The notes under the pieces: generated by a model
The model's input: the letters and a program-made list of their open reading frames with translations, nothing else
Told to the model about the DNA's origin: nothing
Databases searched by the model: none
Part shown: in pieces, positions 57,601 through 64,000 of the stretch
How the letters are laid out: every line of letters starts with the position of its first letter
How positions within the stretch are numbered: position 1 is the first letter of the stretch
Made by a program: the position numbers and the translations under genes
Assembly: GCF_901933205.1 (NCBI RefSeq)
Contig: NC_044596.1
Span: 1,986,001-2,050,000 of the forward strand
DNA: 64,000 nt
Direction: 5' to 3'
From: Camarhynchus parvulus
Taxonomy: Eukaryota > Chordata > Aves > Passeriformes > Thraupidae

Positions 57601-59362
57601 CCACCAAACCCTGACCCCACAACACCTCCTGTTGGGGCTGTTCGGGTGCTGGGGTTGCCCCAAGCTTTCAGGGACCACTTGGATTTCAGCACAGCTGCTT
57701 CCCACACTCAGGGAAATGCGTGAGCTCCTCCAAGAGCCTCAGCACACCCAGGAAAAGAGCAAGGGGAAGGAAAAAATGAGTTTTTGGGAGTGTTGTGGGG
57801 AGCAGGGTGGTCTTTGCATCAGCTGCTGTGGGTGGGAAACTCCCGGCTCCCCCCAGCTCAGGGCTGTGCTCGTTCCCTCCTCTCTCTCTGGGTGGATCCC
57901 TGCCAAGAATAAATAAGGAAATTGCTCTTCTGCTCAGGCCTGCTGCTGCTCCCGCTTCCACTGCAGGGAGGGAAAGCTGTGCTGGAGTCAGCAACAGGTT
58001 TAGGCAGGTCCCTGTGCCCCCTGGAGCTGCCTCTGCTGCACAGCTGGAGGAGATGAGTGTGCTCGGGGGGCTGAGGGCTGGGGAGGGGTTGGAGAATCGC
58101 TGCTGGGGCTGGGAAAAGCCCAAAAAAGGGGACAAGCCCCAGATTTGCAGAGGTAGTGAGTGCTCTGGAGCCTTTCCCAGGTGATGCTCCCGTCTCAGCA
58201 CCCCCTTGGGGGTGTGTGAGGGTGATGCTGGGACTGCTCTGCTGTGGGTCTTGATCCCTGATCCAACCCCAAACCAGCAGAGCCCAAAGATGTGCCACGA
58301 ACTCCTGGGCTGGGACACAGGGAGGGATTCCAAGCCTGGCACTGCTGAAGGAGCCATCCATCACCTTGTTTTTCTGCTGTCAGGAGCTGCCTCCCTCTGC
58401 TCCCCCCACACAAAGGCTGCTTCCCTGCTCCTTGCTTTCCCTGGATCTCGCTGGTGCCTTGGGAAGGCTCAGGCTTGGCTGGGTTTGCTCAGCCAGGTGC
58501 TCCCAGGGAAGGTCCAGGCACAGGGACATTGGGCACATCACAGCTGGGAGCATCATTAATTTTCCATCTTTTGGCAGCAGATCCAGGGAACAGACTCATC
58601 CTTAGCAGTGGTGCTTTGTGGATCTAAAAATCCAATTTTCAGTGCAAAGACTTTGTGTCTTCCCAGCAAGAAAAGTGGCTTTTGACCTGCGAGAACATTT
58701 CCTTGTTCAATAAAAGCTGGAGAAATTCCTGGCTCTTTGGGGGACTGTGAAGGGTCCCCATGCTTAAAGAAACAGAAACATTTGCTCTTTAATACAGTTT
58801 TTAATGGAAAAGAATGAGCATGTCTACCTGCTCCTTTGCACACAGAAAGGTGTCAGCAGCAGCCTGCTGCTACAGGGGTGTAAAAACCAGAGCTGGGGGA
58901 ATCACTCCTTCCAAATCCCATATTTGTTTGAGTTCTGCTGCTTTTCCCCGTCTGCTTCAGCCCACAAAATCCCCAGACTCATTCCTCATTCAGAGCAATT
59001 TGGGAAACAAAAACCCAACACCCTCCGAGAGCAATTTGGTCTCTCATTGATGACTCCGAGCCGTGCATTTGGCCATGAAGGGCATGGGAAGCTCTGCAGG
59101 AGCCTGATTGTCCCCAGAAATCCCTTCCTGAATGTTTTTTAAGGGGGTTGCTCGGGGTTGTGGGGCTCAGCCTGGTGCTGCCAGCTTTGGGCAGGAGGCT
59201 GCTGGGCTCTAACCTGTCTGTTTTCTGTCCCGAGGCTGTGGAAAGTCGCGGAGCCTGAGCAGCATAGACGGAGGAGCGGCGCGCCGGGCTCCGCTGGCCT
59301 CCCGCTGCAGCTCCCCCTGCTCCCTGCAGCACCCCTGCTCCCCCGTGCCCTCCATCCTCTAA
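43229..59362 (+). CDS. KCNC4: KCNC4, Kv3.4 voltage-gated potassium channel
   Basis: A Shaw-type delayed rectifier that opens at high voltage, repolarises fast-spiking neurons, and inactivates quickly through its N-terminal ball. Four coding exons (43229-43879, 48705-49641, 52839-53024, 59235-59362) join in frame to 633 residues, close to the mammalian length. Visible: the N-terminal inactivation peptide [16 protein letters not shown] with Cys6 and phosphorylatable serines; T1 tetramerisation domain (~38-155); S1-S6 (~218-470); pore [12 protein letters not shown] with filter TLGYGD at 427-432; the S6 bend PVPVIV at 458-463; glycosylation sites NVT and NTT at 247 and 256 in the S1-S2 loop; a basic/serine-rich tail. 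S4 reads [18 protein letters not shown], with Ser342 where Kv3 channels have Phe. It lies about 11 kb behind SLC6A17 on the same strand, as in mammals. Confidence 0.95.
44575..44880. repeat. ~85-bp minisatellite, about four copies
   Basis: Units contain CATGCCCAGGATGTGTCCCC, AAAACCCAGACCCCTTTGCA and CCCTCCCTTGGCACCCTGTC. The second unit lacks about ten bases. Confidence 0.85.
47548..47908 (+). mobile_element. Solo LTR of the TGTGACCGTG family, perfect TSD
   Basis: A more diverged copy: begins TGTGGTGGTGTTCACGGGCA and ends TCATGGTGACA. Flanked by AAGCTG on both sides (47542-47547 and 47909-47914). It shows the family's TTTATTATTTTATGATATAT and GAGAAAAGATCCTGGCAAAA segments. Confidence 0.85.
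48705..49641 (+). CDS. KCNC4: KCNC4 coding exon 2: S1-S6 and pore
   Basis: Acceptor GACTTTCACAG, donor CGGTCAG|GTGAGA; 937 bp. Encodes [20 protein letters not shown] (S1), [18 protein letters not shown] (S2), [20 protein letters not shown] (S3), [20 protein letters not shown] (S4), [20 protein letters not shown] (S5), the pore and S6, then [20 protein letters not shown]. As in other Kv3 genes, one large exon holds the whole membrane core. The TCC codon at 49077-49079 makes Ser342. Confidence 0.97.
50822..51206 (+). mobile_element. LTR of the TGTGACCGTG family, between host repeats
   Basis: Begins TGTGATCGTGTTCACAGGGG and ends AACATGTTTGCGACA. Instead of a short TSD it has about 75-80 bp of similar host sequence on each side (GGGGTGTTTCATCCCCAGCA to TCTGTGTTTGTCCT, at about 50744-50820 and 51207-51278). 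Confidence 0.85.
51420..52320 (+). mobile_element. Likely long LTR (~900 bp) with GA microsatellite
   Basis: Begins TGTCACGATCCGTCCTTACA and ends ACTTTCTCCTACA. It includes a (GA)n stretch at about 51595-51641 and a two- to three-fold repeat of CAGTCCTTGGAAGGAGCAGA near 51950-52060. Composition and ends suggest an LTR; no matching TSD is found. It stands 14 bp before the next LTR. Confidence 0.5.
52335..52717 (+). mobile_element. LTR of the TGTGACCGTG family, altered 3' end
   Basis: Begins TGTGACCGTGTTCACAGGGG. The family end GTCTGCGACA is replaced by GTCTGCGTCC, so the right border is unclear. It ends about 120 bp before KCNC4 exon 3. Confidence 0.82.
52839..53024 (+). CDS. KCNC4: KCNC4 coding exon 3: cytoplasmic tail
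   Basis: Acceptor CCTCCCTGCAG, donor CAGAAAG|GTAAAA. Encodes [20 protein letters not shown], then [20 protein letters not shown] and [14 protein letters not shown], clearly the Kv3.4 tail. It starts about 120 bp after an LTR. If the donor is not used, translation would add a short tail and stop at 53065. Confidence 0.93.
53256..53775. repeat. 20-bp minisatellite, about 26 copies
   Basis: Unit GGGGTCTGTGACTCCCATTT with variants (GACCCCC, AAGGTC, GAGTC). Twenty is not a multiple of three, so a 60-bp translation period arises; on the minus strand this gives a long artificial frame of [13 protein letters not shown] type. Confidence 0.95.
55304..55572. repeat. 10-bp minisatellite, about 26 copies
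   Basis: Units AGAGATGACC, AGAGATGGCC and AGAGGTGACC in mixed order. One copy has lost two bases (AGAGTGACC near 55400). Confidence 0.95.
56165..56290 (-). mobile_element. Short CR1 LINE fragment
   Basis: ACCATGGAATCACCTGGGCT, AAAGAGCTCTACGAGTCCAA and CCACACCTGTGTGCGTCTTA on the + strand are the reverse complement of a CR1 tail. Confidence 0.65.
56505..56885. repeat. ~38-bp minisatellite, about ten copies
   Basis: Units CCCCACAGGAGCTGTGTGCC followed by AGGCCTGTGTCTGTCCCCA. One unit is shortened to 24 bp and one carries an extra GAGTG. Each unit contains CCCCACAG|GAG, a decoy splice acceptor. Confidence 0.92.
57533..57572. repeat. 10-bp repeat CCCCATAAAC, about four copies
   Basis: CCCATAAACCCCATAAACCC in perfect tandem, related in sequence to the 38.15-kb repeat only by the short CCCCATAAA core. 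Confidence 0.9.
59235..59362 (+). CDS. KCNC4: KCNC4 terminal coding exon, ...PSIL end
   Basis: Acceptor TTTTCTGTCCCGAG after a pyrimidine tract; the phase matches exon 3 (G|GC). Reads [20 protein letters not shown], then [20 protein letters not shown] and IL, with TAA at 59360-59362. KSRSL-x-x-I and the SP...PSIL ending are shared with alternative C-termini of other Kv3 genes, so it is very probably a true Kv3 exon. The human Kv3.4 main isoform ends differently; I saw no counterpart of that ending between 53025 and 59234. Confidence 0.85.
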
Positions 59363-59562
59363 AGGACCTCGGGGCTCCCTCTGCTCCCCACCACGCCGAG
59401 CAGCCCCAGCTGGGACATCTCCATCCCCCAGGAGCTGGTTCTGACCCCCTCCAGTTCCTCCATCGCGTCTCCACTGAGCTTGTCTGGTGTCCATGTGGAT
59501 GGACAGTCCCGGTAGGAGGTTTTGAGGTGGTTTTCCCCCTCTTTGAAACCTTATTCATCCTA

Positions 59563-59568
59563 AATAAA
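59563..59568 (+). terminator. KCNC4: KCNC4 poly(A) signal AATAAA
   Basis: CATCCTAAATAAACCCTGC lies 200 bases after the stop codon at 59362. It is the nearest canonical signal, though longer 3'UTR forms are possible. Confidence 0.6.
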
Positions 59569-59774
59569 CCCTGCAATTCCCTCTGGTGTCGAGCCCTCCC
59601 TCCCGTGGGCCGTTTGTGTTGGGCTAAAGGGTGGTGGAAACACAAGGAGGACAAGTTGACTCATGAAATTATATCTCATTGTGCTGGGAATGGCTGAATT
59701 CATATATTTTTAGGTTTTATTTTGTTTGGTTTTTTTTTTTTAAAGCAGCCTCAAGTTTCTGGAGGCAACAGATG

Positions 59775-59780
59775 AATAAA
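59775..59780 (+). terminator. KCNC4: Second candidate KCNC4 poly(A) signal AATAAA
   Basis: GATGAATAAACCTCTATTCC, about 210 bases after the first signal and followed by a TCTTGTTTTGTGCC T/G-rich element, a good downstream context. Confidence 0.5.
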
Positions 59781-60599
59781 CCTCTATTCCCTGCCCAGCA
59801 GTGGTTCCCCTCTTGTTTTGTGCCTTTTTCTGCCTAAATCCTACATTCTTTCTCCTTCCAACCTCAGGATGGGCCTGAGGGCCTTGGAAACCAGCCTTGA
59901 GATCCCCTGGAGGCTGGAGGGGTCAGGGAGCACCCAGAGGCTGGGATAATAGGTGTGGATGCTCCCATGAAGAGCTGGGAAGTGGTGGCAAGAGGAATAA
60001 AGGTCCCTGGCAAAGCTGCTGCTGGTGTGGATTAGTGGGGCAGAGAGAGATTTAAAGCAAAATGATGCCTAAACAGATGGGGGATGAATCCTTGTTTGGG
60101 ATGGATGAGAGGTGGTGATTCCAGAGCATTCCCACGGGGATGGGAGCTGGGTTTGAGCCAGGCTCTCCCCATCCCTGGGAGGATGAGGCTGGAGAGTCGA
60201 ACTCCCTGTGGCACTGCTGGTTTTTGCTCACCTGTATCAGTTTTTGGGGTGATTTTGGATGATCTCAGGTGTCTTCCTGAACTAGAACAAACCCTTCAGT
60301 CCCTGGCTCATTTCAGTTCTGTCCAGCTCAGCCTCCCTGGAGGGGTTTGGACCTTGGGTGGCTGCAAGGGGCTGGTTTGGGGTGTTCAGCTCTCAAATCC
60401 TGCTTGGATTTAAGAGCTGCTGCTCTCAAATCAAGATTTGTTCAGCTCCTACTCTCAAATCCTCCTTGGTGCTCTCTTGGCCTCTTCCCTCACTGTGAGC
60501 AAGTCAGGGCTGGAGCCTGGGGACTTTTCTGAGGAGGAGAGCTTAGACTTGGATGTGTTTGAAGAGCAAAGAGCCCCAAGAGCTTTTCTGGGGTCAGAC

Positions 60600-60705
60600 C
60601 CTTCCCCTCCATCATGGCCAGACTGGATCTGGTGCTCAGGGAATGGTGAGGTTGGACTCGATGACCTCGGAGCTCTTTTCCACCTTTAAGGATTCTGTGA
60701 TTCCA
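60600..60705 (+). mobile_element. CR1 LINE 3' end
   Basis: GGTGAGGTTGGACTCGATGA, CCTCGGAGCTCTTTTCCACC and the terminal AAGGATTCTGTGATTCC are the classic CR1 3' end. Confidence 0.85.
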
Positions 60706-60871
60706 TGGTCCCTGCACATGAAAGAAGCTGGGATGGATTTTGGCAGATCCCACAGTCAGGACCCTCCTGCTCCACCCCAGGTTTCCTGTGCCTCAGTTTC
60801 CCTTGGTGTGGAGAAGGACCTGCCAGGAGGAGCAGCCAGCACATATCCAAACCAGGCCCTTCTGAGCTTAT

Positions 60872-61045
60872 CCTCCTTTCCTTTCCTTTCCTTTCCTTTC
60901 CTTTCCTTTCCTTTCCTTTCCTTTCCTTTCCTTTCCTTTCCTTTCCTTTCCTTTCCTTTCCTTTCCTTTCCTTTCCTTTCCTTTCCTTTCCTTTCCTTTC
61001 CTTTCCTTTCCTTTCCTTTCCTTTCCTTTCCTTTCCTTTCTTTCC
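60872..61045. repeat. (CTTTC)n polypyrimidine tract
   Basis: About 34 uninterrupted CTTTC units, followed by degenerate CTTC and TTCTTC sequence to about 61105. Confidence 0.95.
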
Positions 61046-62310
61046 TTTTCCTTCCTTTCCTTCTTCCTTCTTCCTTCTTCTTCTTCCTTCCTTCTTCCTT
61101 TTTTCTCCCTCCCCTGTCCCAGCTGTGCAGGAGCCAAAGAGAAGCAGAAAAGAGAAGAATTTGGTGCCTTGGGCTGGATCTTGAGGATGGATGACAGGAG
61201 CTGGTGCTGGAGCCAGAATTGTTGTGGATTTGGGGAGGAATTGGGATGAGCTGCACCCATCCTGTGCTCAGGATGTGCCATCCTGGGCTCTGGTGCTGAT
61301 CCATCCGTCACCAGCAGCACCTGGGTGTGTGTTGGGTGCAGCTGCATTCCTTGGATTCCTGCAGCTGATGGAGGGCTAACAGGGAGGTTCATGAACTCCC
61401 CAAAATCCCATGAGCTGGGCAAAGGGCAGGGAACAGCAGCCCCATGCAGGTGCTTCTCTGGCTCATCCTTCCCTCTGGAAGCAGGAGGAGCTGGAATATC
61501 CCCAGCCCCCGCCAGAGACAAGGCCACCCTCCATGGCTTCGGTGGTGTTTGGATCATAAATGATTTATCCAAGGTCGTGAGCTGATTTTGGGGATGAGCC
61601 AGGTATGAAACCCTGTCTCTGCAGAAGGATCAGATCAAGGTGCTCAGACTTTGGGGTTTGAGTCTCTTGGAGGTAGAGAAATAAACCCAGAGCAGCCACA
61701 GATCCCAGCAGACCCCAGCTTTGCCTTTGCCCCCTCAGCTCCAATGCCAGAGTGGCTGCTTGGGGTGGAAAACCTTTGGTGGTCCCCCCAAAATCTCATC
61801 CCCACCAGAGCCAGCAGGGTTGGGCAGGAGCTGCCACGGAGCTGGCAGGATGCAATTTTTAGCTGGGGCGTTATGCAACCCTGGAGAAGGGATGACTAAT
61901 GTGCAAAAAGCTCCTCTAAAACAGCCCAGCCCCGAAAGGGAGATGGAGGGATTTCAGTGGGAGGCACCAAACTGCTGAAAAACCCATTGCATCTTGTCCC
62001 TCTTCCTCCCCGCCTTCTCCCGAGCAGGATTTGGGGGATGCAGAGGGAGAAAACAGCTTGTTGTTATTTTTAGGTGGGGTCTGGGTTGGTTTTGGGGGCG
62101 ACTTAGCACAGGTTAATCCCTGGGTAAGATTAGAAGAGGAGCTGTAGTGGATCAGAGCAGACCTGTAAATATCTCTGGAGGCCAGGTTTTTATCTCAAAC
62201 AGTGGCCAAAATTGGCAGCCTGGAGAGGAGGATAAGAATAGAGCAGGAATATACGATACTTCCCCTGAATATCCTCGCAGGACTTATCTGTGTTCAGGGA
62301 TCTGCTGGGA

Positions 62311-62480
62311 GCTCACGTTCCAGCCCAGGCTAAAGGCACCAAGAGAAAGCCAAATTGTTGGATTTATTCCCAAGAAACTGCATAAATCCACAGGAGTTCA
62401 ACTGCCCCTGCCCCAGCCCGAAAATGGATTTCAAAAAATAACATCGAGGGGTGCGCAGTGATTGTGGGGCAGGGCAGCAT
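62311..62480. repeat. Direct repeat, copy 1
   Basis: GCTCACGTTCCAGCCCAGGC through GATTGTGGGGCAGGGCAGC is repeated at 63833-64000 with about 10 differences. Confidence 0.9.
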
Positions 62481-62499
62481 GGAAAGGAGACCTGGGGGT

Positions 62500-62590
62500 G
62501 GGATGGGGTGGGATGGGATCCATGAGATGGGATGGGATGGGATGGGATGGGATGGGATGGGATGGGATCCATGGGATGGGATGGGTGTGC
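62500..62590. repeat. GGGAT microsatellite
   Basis: Runs of GATGGGATGGGATGG interrupted by CCATGAGATGG and CCATGGGATGG. Confidence 0.92.
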
Positions 62591-62715
62591 TGGGTCTCAT
62601 TCCTGGCAGGCTGATGGGATTGAGCAGGAATCCAGGGATGAGCATTGGGTGTGTTATAGGAATGTGTCCCTCACCTGTGGAGCAGGGGATGTGTCCTGGG
62701 GGCTCTGAAAAAGTA

Positions 62716-62922
62716 ACCACAGAGTCAGGGAATTGTTTGGGGAGGAAGGGACTTTAAATTCCATCCCATTCCAGCTCCTGCCATGGCAGGGACACCTTCC
62801 ACACCTTCCCAGGCTGCTCCAAGCCCTGTCCAGCCTGGCCTTGGGCACTGCCAGGGATCCAGGGGCAGCCACAGCTGCTCTGGGCACCTGTGCCAGGGCC
62901 TGCCCACCCTCCCAGGGACAGC
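62716..62922 (-). mobile_element. CR1 LINE 3' fragment
   Basis: The + strand reads CAGCCTGGCCTTGGGCACTG, CCAGGGATCCAGGGGCAGCC and GCCAGGGCCTGCCCACCCTC, the reverse complement of the copies at 1655 and 2240. Confidence 0.85.
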
Positions 62923-63029
62923 GGGGTGCTCAGCAGGGTGGGACCCCACAGATCTCCAGTGCCCGTGTCCCTCTCCCCGCTGTGGGGACACGTGTGGGGC
63001 TCAGCAGTGGGAATGGGACCAGAGATGAT

Positions 63030-63140
63030 GGAGCCATGGAATGGTTGGGTTGGAAGGGCAGGGACAGCTTCCTCCAGACCAGGCTGCTCCAGACTCTGCC
63101 CAGCCTGGCCTGGAACACTCCAGAGGTGCTGGGTGACACC
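63030..63140 (-). mobile_element. CR1 LINE 3' fragment
   Basis: GGAATGGTTGGGTTGGAAGG, CCAGACCAGGCTGCTCCAGA and CCCAGCCTGGCCTGGAACAC on the + strand form a shorter, more diverged CR1 tail in the same orientation as the one before it. Confidence 0.7.
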
Positions 63141-63832
63141 AGGCTCCCCTGCTGGTGCATTCCTCTGCCCACTTTGGCACAAGGATTGAGCCCCTGTGAC
63201 CACCCACCCCTGTGCAAGGAGCCAAACCAGAGCAGCCTTTGGCTCAGGGGGATTTGGGAGCAGTTCCCTGCCCCAGCCTCAGGTCCTTCCTTCTCTTTTC
63301 CCCCTGGAACACTCACAGTCCAGCGCTGCGTGGAGGCTGCACCATGATCCCAGCTTGCTTGCAAAGTATTAATTTTTATTGTTGCAACAACTGCTCTGTT
63401 TCTTGGGAGATGCCTGAGAGAGCTGAGGAAATAGAAAGGCCTGTCAGGCAGGCGGGCAGGAGGTGAAGATGTCAGGAGAGTAATTGCTCTACCCAGAAGG
63501 AGCCTGTTTCTGGCTTCCCCAGCTCTGCCAGGAAAAATCCTCGCTGCTTATTTGATGACAATAAAGAAAACCAGAAAATAAATAGCAACCCCATGGCTTG
63601 CCCGTGCTGAGGAGGAACAGGGAGAGCAGAGGCAGATGCAAAATAGGATGCAGAGGAGCTTATAAATAGGAGCCTCCCAGCTCCCAGTCTGTTACTTCCT
63701 TATCCCCACCCGGGCAACTGAGCCCAAGGTTTTACCCATGGAAAAGGTAAATGGGGGTTCAGAAAGGATCTGTGAGCTCCTGGGAAGAGGGTGACAATTC
63801 CTCCTGTGTGGGACAGGCAGGGGCAGGGACTT

Positions 63833-64000
63833 GCTCACGTTCCAGCCCAGGCTAAAGGCACCAAGAGAAAGCCAAATTGTTGGATTTATTCCCAAGGAAC
63901 TGCGTAAATCCACAGGAGTGCAACTGCCCCTGCCCAAGCCCTGAAATGGATTTTAAAAAATAATGTCAAGGGGTGTGCAGTGATTGTGGGGCAGGGCAGC
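63833..64000. repeat. Direct repeat, copy 2 (continues past window)
   Basis: Matches 62311-62480 to the last base of the window, so the true end of the repeat is not visible. Confidence 0.9.

Larger units (their letters stand above)
53025..59234 (+). other. KCNC4: KCNC4 intron 3
   Basis: About 6.2 kb with three tandem arrays (53256-53775, 55304-55572, 56505-56885), a CR1 piece (56165-56290) and a small 10-bp repeat (57533-57572). The stretches 53780-55300 and 57580-59230 show no recognisable gene or repeat. Confidence 0.75.
59781..64000. other. Downstream intergenic sequence
   Basis: No gene recognised. It contains three CR1 pieces, a CTTTC tract, a GGGAT repeat and a direct repeat that runs off the window end. 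59800-60600, 61200-62300 and 63200-63830 show nothing specific. Confidence 0.6.

Noticed and set aside
60553..61572. Frames rich in FLSFP and KERKG repeats
   Set aside because: Translation of the CTTTC tract.
1..64000. tRNA, rRNA, CRISPR arrays or operon-like gene clusters
   Set aside because: None seen. The tandem arrays lack unique spacers of constant length and are ordinary minisatellites.

Overview
The window is nuclear DNA from a bird, most likely a songbird. It carries many CR1 retrotransposon tails (with the ATTCTGTGA-type 3' end), several families of solo retroviral LTRs, dense GC-rich minisatellites, and two vertebrate multi-exon genes on the + strand in the same order and orientation as in mammals: SLC6A17 followed by KCNC4. 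There is no prokaryotic content, no CRISPR array and no operon.

Layout. 1-2640 is upstream intergenic DNA with a nested LTR pair and two CR1 tails. 2640-3190 is a CpG-rich block that probably holds the SLC6A17 promoter and non-coding first exon. 3154-11682 is the likely first intron, filled with short tandem duplications. SLC6A17 coding exons run from 11802 to 32105; ten of the eleven are clean, with canonical splice sites and matching phases. The first coding exon (transmembrane segment 1) is badly damaged in this sequence, and its end is triplicated together with half an LTR. 32106 to about 36.4 kb is probable 3'UTR and downstream DNA. 36.8-41 kb is repeat-rich intergenic DNA: a CCCTT tract, a duplicated CR1 block and a five-unit array with long poly-T. 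41.7-43.2 kb is the CpG island and TATA box of KCNC4. KCNC4 has four coding exons between 43229 and 59362 that join in frame to a 633-residue Kv3.4 channel. Poly(A) signals follow at 59563 and 59775. The remaining sequence to 64000 holds CR1 pieces, a CTTTC tract and a direct repeat.

Both genes act in neurons: SLC6A17 encodes a vesicular sodium-dependent neutral amino acid transporter (NTT4), and KCNC4 a fast, high-threshold, inactivating potassium channel. They are not known to work in one pathway; their adjacency is conserved synteny.

I found no convincing new biological system. The observations most worth a second look are the corrupted and triplicated TM1 exon of SLC6A17, a net 27-bp insertion in its exon 10 that resembles the neighbouring intronic minisatellite, a Phe-to-Ser change in the KCNC4 S4 voltage sensor, a KCNC4 C-terminus of the ...PSIL type, and a burst of one LTR family (six same-orientation copies, three with perfect 6-bp target-site duplications). 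Several of these could be assembly faults and need read-level checks.
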